Shown in pieces: positions 1-5,161 of a stretch of DNA of 6,933 bases. Both the position numbers and the translations under genes were made by a program. This DNA is from Candidatus Aenigmatarchaeota archaeon (GTDB lineage Archaea; Aenigmatarchaeota; Aenigmatarchaeia; CG10238-14; SCSR01), in contig JAUWXZ010000030.1 of assembly GCA_030616125.1 (NCBI GenBank), positions 1 through 6,933 of the forward strand, read 5' to 3'. Numbering within the stretch: position 1 is the stretch's first letter; the number at the start of each line of letters is the position of its first letter. The notes under the pieces are model-generated. The model did not search any database. It was not told where the DNA came from and worked only from the letters and a program-made list of their open reading frames with translations.

Positions 1-153
1 AAATTAAAAGAAATCAGAGAAAAGACTACTGAATTTAATGCGAACAAAAGTTATTATGTTATGGTTTTTGATAAGAAAAGGAAGATAAAACGGTTAATTA
101 AGGTGTACAAGATAAAAACCGAACATAATATTGAGGAGGTTTGGAGCGAGTAA
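1..153 (+). CDS. C-terminal fragment of an unidentified protein (5' end outside window)
   Basis: The frame is open from the first base and ends at TAA 151-153, giving 50 residues. They are highly charged, with a lysine/arginine-rich middle containing YYVMVFDKKRKIKRLIKVYK and an acidic tail ending EEVWSE. The alternation of hydrophobic and basic residues looks like real protein, possibly a beta hairpin, but I do not recognise the family. Immediately downstream lies a decayed methylase tail (161-253) in a different frame, so this gene is not the parent of that tail. A restriction or DNA-binding role would fit the neighbourhood but nothing in these 50 residues demonstrates it. Confidence 0.6.
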   Translation, partial: KLKEIREKTTEFNANKSYYVMVFDKKRKIKRLIKVYKIKTEHNIEEVWSE

Positions 154-160
154 TATTGGT

Positions 161-253
161 GAATACGAAAAACAAATTAACTGATTAGTTTATAAACTCC
201 ATGACTTCACACCGGAGGAGATTAAAATAGTAGAAAATTTTAATAATAAATAA
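161..253 (+). pseudogene. Decayed C-terminal tail of a type IIG/Eco57I-like adenine methylase
   Basis: Read in the frame starting at 161, the segment gives EYEKQIN, a TGA stop at 182-184, then LVYKLHDFTPEEIKIVENF and a terminal TAA at 251-253. The pattern 'I-[DN]-x-L-V-Y-x-L-y-g-L-T-x-E-E-I-K-I-V-E' is what I recall as the extreme C-terminus of many Eco57I/TaqI-like N6-adenine methylases and type IIG restriction-modification enzymes. No start codon or upstream homologous frame exists, and a stop interrupts it, so this is a remnant and not a gene. It ends 5 bp before the ATG of the membrane protein at 259. A second copy lies at the other end of the window. The family assignment is from memory. 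Confidence 0.55.
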
Positions 254-258
254 AGAAT

Positions 259-825
259 ATGAAAAATGAATTTTCTGAGAAATTATTAAATATTTTATTA
301 AGTATTTCTGAAAATATAACCCCCATTCCTTTTTGGGAAGATTATTCCTTTTGGCTTTCTACAGTTGGTATTGTGGCGTTAGTCGTTACTTTAATATTTT
401 TGATTAAATATACTCACGCAACAAAAAAAATGGCGCACGCAACAGAATGTATGGCAAAGTATCAACTAATACCAGCAGTTGACGTGAATATGATTTATGA
501 AAAAAGCATTAAGAAGACTTATTTTTGGTTTTCGAACGACTCAAGTTTACCAGGAATAGTTTATCTAGAATTCCAAAAAAATGAAGAGGGCAGAAAAATG
601 CTATATCAACCCCTTCGAATACCACCTAAAAGAAACATGAAAACCGCTACAACATTTGAGTTTTCTCCAACCGAAGGGGATAAGATAGTCATTTATGTTT
701 TGGTTAAACCCGCCTTAGAAAAATCGAATATCAAGTTTAAATTTGAAAAATCTTATATATTTAGCCAAGACCAATGGAATGAAACTTCTTGGCATTTTCC
801 GGATCCACCATTTCCGACTATATAA
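259..825 (+). CDS. Hypothetical protein with one N-terminal membrane segment
   Basis: The product has 188 residues. Residues about 32-50 (WLSTVGIVALVVTLIFLI) form one clear transmembrane helix. It is followed by lysine/histidine-rich TxATxxMA repeats (YTHATKKMAHATECMA, 51-66) that probably form a short amphipathic or coiled stretch. From about 70 a soluble beta-rich domain begins: QLIPAVDVNMIYEKS, KTYFWFSND, YQPLRIPP, TTFEFSPTEGDKIVIYV, and a final aromatic/proline motif WHFPDPPFP. The positive charges after the helix suggest the large C-terminal domain is cytoplasmic. I recognise the general look of a conserved hypothetical protein from Patescibacteria but know no function. The ATG follows the AT-rich leader 'aagaat' with no convincing Shine-Dalgarno sequence. 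It starts 5 bp after a methylase-tail remnant. Confidence 0.85.
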   Translation: MKNEFSEKLLNILLSISENITPIPFWEDYSFWLSTVGIVALVVTLIFLIKYTHATKKMAHATECMAKYQLIPAVDVNMIYEKSIKKTYFWFSNDSSLPGIVYLEFQKNEEGRKMLYQPLRIPPKRNMKTATTFEFSPTEGDKIVIYVLVKPALEKSNIKFKFEKSYIFSQDQWNETSWHFPDPPFPTI

Positions 826-836
826 ATTATAAAAAT

Positions 837-953
837 ATGCAACAGGAAATTGAAGTTCAGGCTATAATTGAAAATCTTTTAAAAGTTAAGGCAACTGGAC
901 AGGAAGATTCAAGAGGAAATTTAAAAAATCAAAACAAAAAATCAAAAAATTAA
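837..953 (+). CDS. Possible small protein or gene-tail remnant, 38 residues
   Basis: An ATG 11 bp after the upstream stop opens a 38-residue frame: an amphipathic start (MQQEIEVQAIIENLLKVKA) followed by a lysine/asparagine-rich tail (NLKNQNKKSKN). It ends 24 bp before the AIPR start, so it could be translated in the same transcript. The 3' two-thirds (874-927) is nearly identical to non-coding, frame-shifted sequence at 3912-3967. That is more in keeping with a mobile or recombined leader segment, or the 3' end of a lost gene, than with a conserved micro-protein. No known family is recognised and no Shine-Dalgarno sequence is evident. Confidence 0.3.
   Translation: MQQEIEVQAIIENLLKVKATGQEDSRGNLKNQNKKSKN
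874..927 (+). repeat. Copy 1 of a 54-56 bp spacer repeat (upstream of AIPR gene)
   Basis: This segment aligns with 3912-3967. It begins with the shared 11-mer ATCTTTTAAAA, then TTAAGG and AACTGG, and ends in 24 identical bases (904-927 against 3944-3967) containing GATTCAAGAGGAAATTTA. Over the alignment I count four substitutions and one 2-bp insertion in the second copy. It lies 51 bp before the AIPR start codon. The second copy precedes an unrelated gene, so the similarity belongs to the spacer and not to the genes. Confidence 0.8.
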
Positions 954-977
954 TTAGTAAAAAATTAAAATAATATT

Positions 978-2729
978 ATGAACATAAATCATCTTTCTGA
1001 ATTAAGAAAGGCAGTGCAAGAATTCCAAGATAATTATCCACAACTTTCACCCGATAATGCGTTTGTAGCTTGGTTTCTTCGTGCTTTTATAGTCGGAAGC
1101 GACGAAGAAGCAATGAAAGCACTCACAGGTGGTGCGCGCGATAAAGGTATTGATGCTGTCTATATTGATGACAGTACAAAAACTGTTTCTGTACTACAAG
1201 GAAAATATCACCAGAGATTAGGCACTTTCAACGAGAAGCGTTCCGACATTATAGCATTAGGGCAGATTGGTGAAGTTCTCTTGTCAGATAATAGAAATAA
1301 GTTTGATGCTCTCCTTGCCGATGCTGATGTCATAGTTCAAGATATTCTTAAAGAGGCAAGAAAAGCAATTAAAAGAAATGATTATCGCCTTATTCTTCAG
1401 TTTGTAACGACTGGTAAGATAAGTGATACTCATAAGCGAGAAGCAGAACAGTTGATAGAGGATTATCCAAGAGCCAGTTTCGAAACCTGTTCTTATAAAA
1501 ATCTTCTTCGTCGTATACAAGACTATCTTGAGGGTGTAGCACCACCAGTCCCAACTATTAATATTCCAATTCACCGAGCCGAATTATTTGGTCTTTATGA
1601 TGAAAATACAGAAATTTCCTCTTGGATATTTGCTGTACAAGGTCATGAAATTGCAAAAATATTTAAAGATGTTGGTATTAGATTATTTGCAAGAAATATT
1701 CGAGGATTTCTTGGGAACACTGCAATTAATAGAGAAATAGAGGAAACTTTAAAGCATGAGCCAGAATTTTTTTGGTATTTTAATAACGGCATAACTTTTA
1801 TCTGTGATGAAGCGAGACAAATTAGTGAACGAGGAAAAACTTATCTTCGCGCCAATAATGCTCAGGTAATAAATGGACAACAGACTACACGCGTTCTAGC
1901 TGATGTTAGAAATAACAAGAAAGCAATGGTTGTGGTTAAATTGATTGAGTTACCTCGCGAGACTGAAGAGGCTCACTCATACTACACAAAAATTATTGGC
2001 AAGATAGTAAGAGCTACTAACCGACAGAATACGATAAAGGCTTCTGATCTGAAGTCCAATGATACAGAACAAGTTAGGATTGAGAGAGAGCTTAGGAAAT
2101 TGAAATATCAGTACATTAGAAAAAGACAAACCAAGCAGGAAGCGCGTCGTGCCGCGGGTATGCGTTATTCTTTTATGATTAACAAAGAGGAATTAGCACA
2201 GCGAGCTGCTGCCTGTTTGCTTGGTCCTTATGAAGTTCGACTTGGAAAAGATAGGCTTTTTGAGGATGACTTTTATCCCAAACTTTTTAATGAAAACCGG
2301 CTGATTTTTGAATATCTTTTATATTATTGGCTCGGGAGGATGGTGTCACGATTTACTAATAAGGATATACGCCGTGGCTATGGAAAGTGGCTTGTAATGC
2401 GTTACATTTGGAGAGAGATAGGTAAAGAGTTAAAGAAATCAATAATTCGAGAAAAATTTCTTCATATAATAGAACATGAACAAAAATATAAAAAGGAGCT
2501 CAAACCTTTTTATCAGATGATTAATGAGGTGTTTAAAGCTTCGGTGGCTTTTTATGAAGAAAACAAACGTATTGATAAGGGAGTAGTTTCGGATCCATCA
2601 CTTTTCTTCAAACGGGCAAATCTTTATAATAGATTTAAGAGTTTTCTTAGAAAAGAAAAGAAACGCTCGGATAAAATTAAAGTCTTAAATGTTCGTTTTC
2701 TACGATGTTTAAAAACGCTCGAGAGTTAG
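978..2729 (+). CDS. AIPR-family abortive infection phage resistance protein with PD-(D/E)xK-like N-terminus
   Basis: The product has 583 residues. The N-terminal part carries an Mrr-like nuclease signature: GGARDKGIDAVYI (51-63) with D59, then SVLQGKY (71-77) with the Q74-x-K76 pair expected of PD-(D/E)xK enzymes. The central region matches the AIPR domain (Pfam PF10592 from memory): LFARNIRGFLG (236-246), FFWYFNNGITFICDE (264-278), AQVINGQQTT (295-304) and the late motif RATNRQNTIKASDLKSND (345-362). The C-terminus (about 450-583) is basic and helical. Members are predicted cytoplasmic anti-phage proteins, probably acting by nucleic-acid cleavage that halts the infected cell; the mechanism for this protein is not shown. 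The length appears complete. The start follows 'aataatattATG' with no Shine-Dalgarno sequence. The segment 1081-1140 has 32 of 60 G+C, far above the spacers, in keeping with horizontal acquisition. A REP-like element begins 24 bp after the stop. Confidence 0.88.
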   Translation: MNINHLSELRKAVQEFQDNYPQLSPDNAFVAWFLRAFIVGSDEEAMKALTGGARDKGIDAVYIDDSTKTVSVLQGKYHQRLGTFNEKRSDIIALGQIGEVLLSDNRNKFDALLADADVIVQDILKEARKAIKRNDYRLILQFVTTGKISDTHKREAEQLIEDYPRASFETCSYKNLLRRIQDYLEGVAPPVPTINIPIHRAELFGLYDENTEISSWIFAVQGHEIAKIFKDVGIRLFARNIRGFLGNTAINREIEETLKHEPEFFWYFNNGITFICDEARQISERGKTYLRANNAQVINGQQTTRVLADVRNNKKAMVVVKLIELPRETEEAHSYYTKIIGKIVRATNRQNTIKASDLKSNDTEQVRIERELRKLKYQYIRKRQTKQEARRAAGMRYSFMINKEELAQRAAACLLGPYEVRLGKDRLFEDDFYPKLFNENRLIFEYLLYYWLGRMVSRFTNKDIRRGYGKWLVMRYIWREIGKELKKSIIREKFLHIIEHEQKYKKELKPFYQMINEVFKASVAFYEENKRIDKGVVSDPSLFFKRANLYNRFKSFLRKEKKRSDKIKVLNVRFLRCLKTLES

Positions 2730-2752
2730 AAACTAAAGAATATTTCTATCGG

Positions 2753-2862
2753 AAAAAGGGGTCAAGAACCTTTTATTAATAAGTAAAAAAATAGTGTCAA
2801 CTCTGATTTTTAATAAACCCATTGCCAAGGCAAGGCAGGCAAGCAATTTTAGGTAAAGTACT
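2753..2862 (+). repeat. REP-like element A, bipartite, with a GC-rich insert
   Basis: The element opens with the 22-bp hairpin unit (2753-2774: AAAAAGGGGTCAAGAACC then TTTT). The unit can fold as AAAA and GGT pairing with ACC and TTTT, leaving a two-G bulge. A second half (2785-2811) with A-run, ATAGTGTCAACTCTGA and T-run follows. Beyond it, AAACC and CAATTTTAG..AAAGTA (2844-2860) match element C at 5063-5157. Between those two blocks, element A alone carries a GC-rich stretch (2819-2843, CCAAGGCAAGGCAGGCAAG). It starts 24 bp after the AIPR stop and could also serve as a weak terminator. Relation to RAYT/Y1-transposase REP sequences is inferred from the look of the GGGGTCA core. Confidence 0.7.
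2822..2846 (+). repeat. GC-rich short repeat block inside element A
   Basis: In a spacer that is otherwise mostly A and T, this block holds iterated GGCAAGG / GGCAGG / GGCAAG units. It includes a small inverted repeat, TTGCC-AA-GGCAA (2822-2833), and outer arms ATTGC (2821-2825) and GCAAT (2843-2847). Comparison with element C, which lacks it, places it as an insertion between AAACC and CAATTTTAG. It resembles the GCC-TT-GGC hairpin core at 4017-4032 in composition and in its GCC/GGC arms around two A or T bases. Confidence 0.5.
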
Positions 2863-2917
2863 AAGTAAAAAGTCGGAAATTTAATAAAATAAAAAAATAG
2901 TAATAAAAAAATTAAAT

Positions 2918-2921
2918 AGGA
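2918..2921 (+). promoter_or_regulatory. Shine-Dalgarno-like AGGA before the DUF6506 gene
   Basis: AGGA lies 9 bp before the ATG at 2931. It is one of the few plausible ribosome-binding sequences in the window; most other starts have only A/T-rich leaders. Confidence 0.4.
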
Positions 2922-2930
2922 AATAATAAT

Positions 2931-3257
2931 ATGAATTTTAAAGTACTTTTTCTTGCTCATACTCCTGATGCAGAAATAGAAAAACACAAGTGTGTGCTTG
3001 AAACACCTAAATATAAGCTATTTGTGATATTGGTTAGAAATCAATCTCAAGCTCTTGAAGTATGCAAAAAGTTTGCTGAAGAAGAAGGAATTCATTCTAT
3101 TCTTCTTTGTCCTGGATTTACTCACAAAGATATTGCAGAGATATCAGAAGCAGTTGGAGAAAATGTTGGTGTTTCTGTGGCCAGAGGAGATAGTTTGAGC
3201 AATAGAATTGCTATGAGGGCGATGAAAGAAGCGGGCTGGTTTCCAGAAAAAGAATAG
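2931..3257 (+). CDS. DUF6506 family protein
   Basis: The product has 108 residues, soluble, with no signal or membrane segment. Conserved-looking blocks in order: KVLFLAHTPDAE (4-15) with H20, ETPKYKLFVILVRN (24-37), ALEVCKKFAEEEGI (41-54), SILLCPGFTHKDIAEI (56-71) and VSVARGDSLSNR (81-92), ending AGWFPEKE. This pattern is that of DUF6506, a family of about 100 residues with no known function. The cysteine in LCPGF and the arginine/aspartate in VARGD look like ligand-site candidates, but that is inference. The family is not usually linked with defence, so it may be an unrelated passenger between REP-like elements A and B. An AGGA precedes the ATG, and a hairpin terminator follows at 3319-3348. 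Confidence 0.85.
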   Translation: MNFKVLFLAHTPDAEIEKHKCVLETPKYKLFVILVRNQSQALEVCKKFAEEEGIHSILLCPGFTHKDIAEISEAVGENVGVSVARGDSLSNRIAMRAMKEAGWFPEKE

Positions 3258-3318
3258 AGGAAGTAATTTTAGACAAAGTTAAAAATAAATAAAATTTATG
3301 GAAAATAAAAAAATTAAG

Positions 3319-3348
3319 AAAAAAAATAGAGTTGGCCCTATTTTTTTT
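3319..3348 (+). terminator. AT-rich intrinsic terminator after the DUF6506 gene
   Basis: Eight A's plus TAG (3319-3329) pair perfectly with CTA plus eight T's (3338-3348), giving an 11-bp stem around an 8-base loop AGTTGGCC. The run of T's makes it a low-GC Rho-independent terminator. The A-run on the other arm would let it work from the opposite side too, although no opposing gene is seen. It separates the DUF6506 transcript from the kinase gene starting 20 bp later. Confidence 0.65.
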
Positions 3349-3367
3349 GTTAAGCAAAAGTGATTAA

Positions 3368-3886
3368 ATGAAAACAATATATATTTTAATTGGGCCGAAG
3401 GGCAGTGGCAAGTCATATATTGGTAGATTATTAGAGAAAGAATTTAAAATAAGATTTCTTTCAGTTGAGCCATATTTTTTACATGTTGCTAATGATGCTG
3501 AAGTTCTTGATGAAAAATCTTTTACAGAAACATGGGAAAGAGTAGAGAAAGAAATATCAAAACATTTTAAGAATAACGATAAGATAATTTTTGAATCAAC
3601 CGGAACTTTTGATTCTTTTAAGATATTTTTAAAAAGATTACAAAGCAAATACAAAGTAAAATTGATTAAAATAGAAGCTCCGTTGGATATTTGTTTTGAA
3701 AGATATAAGAAAAGGAGCGTTTCTGATCATGTCCCAATGAGCGAGAAACTGGTTGAGAGGATAAATAGAATTGCAGTTAGAGAGAAATATCCATTTGATA
3801 TAGTTATTGATAATACAAAAATATCTAACAGAGAAATTATAAATGAATTTTATAAGTTGCTAGAAAATGAAAAAAGAAAAAAGTGA
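3368..3886 (+). CDS. Small P-loop NTPase, nucleoside/shikimate-kinase-like
   Basis: The product has 172 residues. A perfect Walker A motif, GPKGSGKS (9-16), follows a beta strand (TIYILI) at the N-terminus. FESTGT (75-80) after a hydrophobic strand (KIIF) is the kind of substrate-site strand seen in AAA_33/shikimate-kinase-type kinases. KLIKIEAPLDICFERYKKR (98-116), with its basic run, resembles the lid region. FDIVIDNT (143-150) is the usual last strand of these kinases. It probably phosphorylates a small molecule or nucleotide in the cytoplasm; the substrate cannot be read from the sequence. It ends with two consecutive stops, TGA TAA, so the end would hardly change under a recoded TGA. REP-like element B starts 11 bp after the stop. 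A toxin-type or repair kinase cannot be excluded. Confidence 0.85.
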   Translation: MKTIYILIGPKGSGKSYIGRLLEKEFKIRFLSVEPYFLHVANDAEVLDEKSFTETWERVEKEISKHFKNNDKIIFESTGTFDSFKIFLKRLQSKYKVKLIKIEAPLDICFERYKKRSVSDHVPMSEKLVERINRIAVREKYPFDIVIDNTKISNREIINEFYKLLENEKRKK

Positions 3887-3896
3887 TAAAAAGGAC

Positions 3897-3918
3897 AAAA
3901 AGGGGTCAGGTATCTTTT
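3897..3918 (+). repeat. REP-like element B (half unit)
   Basis: A 22-bp unit, AAAAAGGGGTCAGG followed by TATCTTTT, differs at two positions from the C copy. In the hairpin reading the inner stem GGT/ATC keeps pairing through a G-T wobble. The second half seen in A and C is missing. Instead the last seven bases (ATCTTTT) run directly into copy 2 of the 54-56 bp spacer repeat, so this is a junction of two repeat families. It lies 11 bp after the kinase stop. Confidence 0.7.
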
Positions 3919-3967
3919 AAAAATTAAGGAAACTGGCCATAGTAAGATTCAAGAGGAAATTTAAAAA
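3912..3967 (+). repeat. Copy 2 of the 54-56 bp spacer repeat (upstream of 92-residue gene)
   Basis: It aligns with 874-927 with four substitutions and a 2-bp insertion (3940-3941), and the last 24 bases are identical. In copy 1 the sequence is part of a 38-residue open frame; here the insertion breaks that frame, so it is not conserved as protein. It overlaps the end of REP-like unit B by seven bases and lies 89 bp before the ATG at 4057. Confidence 0.8.
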
Positions 3968-4010
3968 TAATTAAAATTTATCCAAAAATTGAGAAGAATT
4001 AATTGACCCG

Positions 4011-4037
4011 TCACTATCCCGCCTTGGCGGGATGTGA
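4011..4037 (+). repeat. Strong bulged palindromic hairpin with CCCGCC-TT-GGCGGG core
   Basis: The left arm is TCAC, T, ATCCCGCC (4011-4023) and the right arm GGCGGGAT, GTGA (4026-4037). Eight plus four base pairs form, with one bulged T (4015) and a TT centre, in practice a slightly larger loop. It is the most GC-rich palindrome in the window. A hairpin of this kind is what I recall as a dispersed repeat in Patescibacteria. It sits 19 bp before the preferred ATG at 4057, so it may affect the 5' end of that mRNA. Confidence 0.7.
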
Positions 4038-4041
4038 GGGC

Positions 4042-4046
4042 AAGGA
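4042..4046 (+). promoter_or_regulatory. AAGGA ribosome-binding candidate deciding the start at 4057
   Basis: AAGGA lies 10 bp before ATG 4057. Together with the position of the palindromic hairpin upstream, it favours this ATG over an in-frame TTG at 4003. Confidence 0.45.
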
Positions 4047-4056
4047 AATAAAATTT

Positions 4057-4335
4057 ATGGAGAATAAAAAAGAATATTGCCAAAGTTTGTACAAAAAATA
4101 CCAAGAACTTAAAGAAAAAACTAAAATAGAAGCGAAAACTGTAAAGCCGGGAGGAGAAATTGAAAAAAAATATGGTTCAGTTAAAGACACGGAAAAATTT
4201 ATTGAAATTAAAGAAGAATTAAAGGGCTGTTTATTTTTATTAGAGAATGATCAGCTGCTGGAAATTTCTACTGTTCCCGATTTTTCTGGAGAGGTTCGGA
4301 AGATTTTAGCGGAGCGGAGAAAATTAGAAGAATAA
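4057..4335 (+). CDS. Small charged helical hypothetical protein
   Basis: From ATG 4057 the product has 92 residues, starting MENKKEYCQS. It is dominated by lysine and glutamate (YKKYQELKEKTKIEAKT, then EKFIEIKEELKG) and probably folds as helices or a short coiled coil, with one hydrophobic strand (CLFLLEN) near the middle and EVRKILAERRKLEE at the end. The frame can be extended upstream to a TTG at 4003, but that would translate through a 27-base palindrome and give an atypical N-terminus, so I reject it. I recognise no family. The next gene starts 8 bp after its stop, so the two are probably co-transcribed. A small partner or antitoxin for the HEPN-like protein downstream is conceivable from size and order only. 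Confidence 0.7.
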   Translation: MENKKEYCQSLYKKYQELKEKTKIEAKTVKPGGEIEKKYGSVKDTEKFIEIKEELKGCLFLLENDQLLEISTVPDFSGEVRKILAERRKLEE

Positions 4336-4343
4336 ATTTTAAA

Positions 4344-5018
4344 ATGATTAATTGGCTAAAAGAGAAAATATTTGGTAGGTTGCGATACTGGTTTTCAGAA
4401 CAAATAGCTAGAGCATATCAAGAATCACATACGCAGAGGCTTCAAGAAATGGCAAAAAATCTTCCACAAGAGTTGATGAGAATTAATAAAGTTCTCGCAA
4501 TATTGAACAATAATAATTGGGCTGTTTACCATCTTTTTAAAAAGGCGAGAAACAAGAATCAACATGCGAATGCATTTTTGTATTTTTTCTACTTTTTCGA
4601 GCTAAATCTGAAACATCTCATTATATCGGAAATGAATACCAGAAATATGAATGTAGCATTATCGAATATTAAGAACGGCCTAAATTTTTTCTCACTCTAC
4701 AAGGAAAATGAACTGCTGGCAATTTTAGACCTGGGTCCTACAGGAAAAGTGATTGAGAAATTCCTTACTATTTTTCCAGAAAGCAAGATAAAAAATGACC
4801 TTTGGAAGATTAACAATGAGCGAACTTACATAATTCACAATATGCTAAAAAAAGAAATGAGTGAGATTGATATAGAACAATCTTTTGAAAAGTTTTTCCA
4901 AAAAAGTGAAACAGCGATTAAAAATACGCTGAAAGAGTTTGATAGTATTCTCGTGAAAAGGCCCCAAGATCTTTTAGAGCAGCTAACGAAAGTCATGAAA
5001 TCAAAGGATAGGACCTAA
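4344..5018 (+). CDS. Hypothetical helical protein with a possible HEPN-type Rx4H motif
   Basis: The product has 224 residues, mostly alpha-helical and apparently cytoplasmic. An N-terminal amphipathic region (INWLKEKIFGRLRYWFSEQ) is followed by NQHANAFLYFFYFFELNLK (72-90), a long aromatic helix like the first helix of HEPN domains. NERTYIIHNML (158-168) provides R160-x4-H165, the spacing of the HEPN RNase active site, although the residue after the arginine is T and not the more usual N, D or H. The tail is a helix rich in K and E. If real, it would be an RNA-cleaving or RNA-binding effector. The start is 8 bp after the small upstream gene with no Shine-Dalgarno sequence, implying translational coupling. 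REP-like element C begins 45 bp after the stop. HEPN membership is tentative. Confidence 0.75.
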   Translation: MINWLKEKIFGRLRYWFSEQIARAYQESHTQRLQEMAKNLPQELMRINKVLAILNNNNWAVYHLFKKARNKNQHANAFLYFFYFFELNLKHLIISEMNTRNMNVALSNIKNGLNFFSLYKENELLAILDLGPTGKVIEKFLTIFPESKIKNDLWKINNERTYIIHNMLKKEMSEIDIEQSFEKFFQKSETAIKNTLKEFDSILVKRPQDLLEQLTKVMKSKDRT

Positions 5019-5062
5019 ACCTATGATAAGATTCTAAGTATACAAAATAACTGGCTAACACA

Positions 5063-5157
5063 AAAAAGGGGTCAAGTACCTTTTATTGATAAATATTGCA
5101 AAAAAATAGGGACATTTCTGACTTTTTTAAAAACCAATCAATTTTAGCCAAAGTATT
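5063..5157 (+). repeat. REP-like element C, bipartite, without the GC insert
   Basis: Its first unit is AAAAAGGGGTCAAGTACC plus TTTT (5063-5084), able to fold as AAAA-(GG bulge)-GGT, loop CAAGT, ACC-TTTT. A second half (5100-5127) has an A-run, TAGGGACATTTCTGAC and a T-run. Then AAACC and CAATTTTAGCCAAAGTAT (5139-5156) follow, matching the end of element A. It lies between the two HEPN-like genes and ends 4 bp before the preferred ATG at 5162, so it forms that gene's leader. Confidence 0.7.
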
Positions 5158-5161
5158 TAAA

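Noticed and set aside
182..184. In-frame TGA in the first methylase tail read as a sense codon (code 25, Gracilibacteria/SR1-type)
   Set aside because: The second tail has TAA in the same column, the kinase gene ends on TGA, and the long frames have no internal TGA, so a stop in a decayed remnant is simpler.
1284..1574. Minus-strand frame of 96 codons inside the AIPR gene
   Set aside because: It lies wholly antisense to a well-supported gene with conserved motifs; the product is low-complexity Ile/Phe/Ser/Asn and has no family look.
2733..2987. Minus-strand frame of 84 codons with hydrophobic stretches
   Set aside because: It is the complement of REP-like element A and the AT-rich leader and overlaps the DUF6506 start; apparent membrane segments arise from poly-A/T spacer sequence.
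3298..3363. 21-codon ORF starting MENKKIKKKN
   Set aside because: The terminator stem crosses it, it is lysine-rich low complexity, and its start is shared with the 4057 gene, so a leader remnant is more likely than a gene.
3364..3654. Minus-strand frame of 96 codons over the kinase gene
   Set aside because: Antisense shadow of the gene that carries a perfect Walker A motif.
4003..4056. N-terminal extension of the 92-residue gene from TTG 4003
   Set aside because: It would translate the palindromic hairpin at 4011-4037, and ATG 4057 has an AAGGA at 10 bp.
2753..5084. CRISPR array suggested by three short repeats
   Set aside because: The copies are over 1 kb apart with genes between them, so they are dispersed repeats and not an array.
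5096..5161. N-terminal extension of the HEPN gene from TTG 5096
   Set aside because: The extension is made of REP-like element C, whose relative A is non-coding; ATG 5162 is the natural start.
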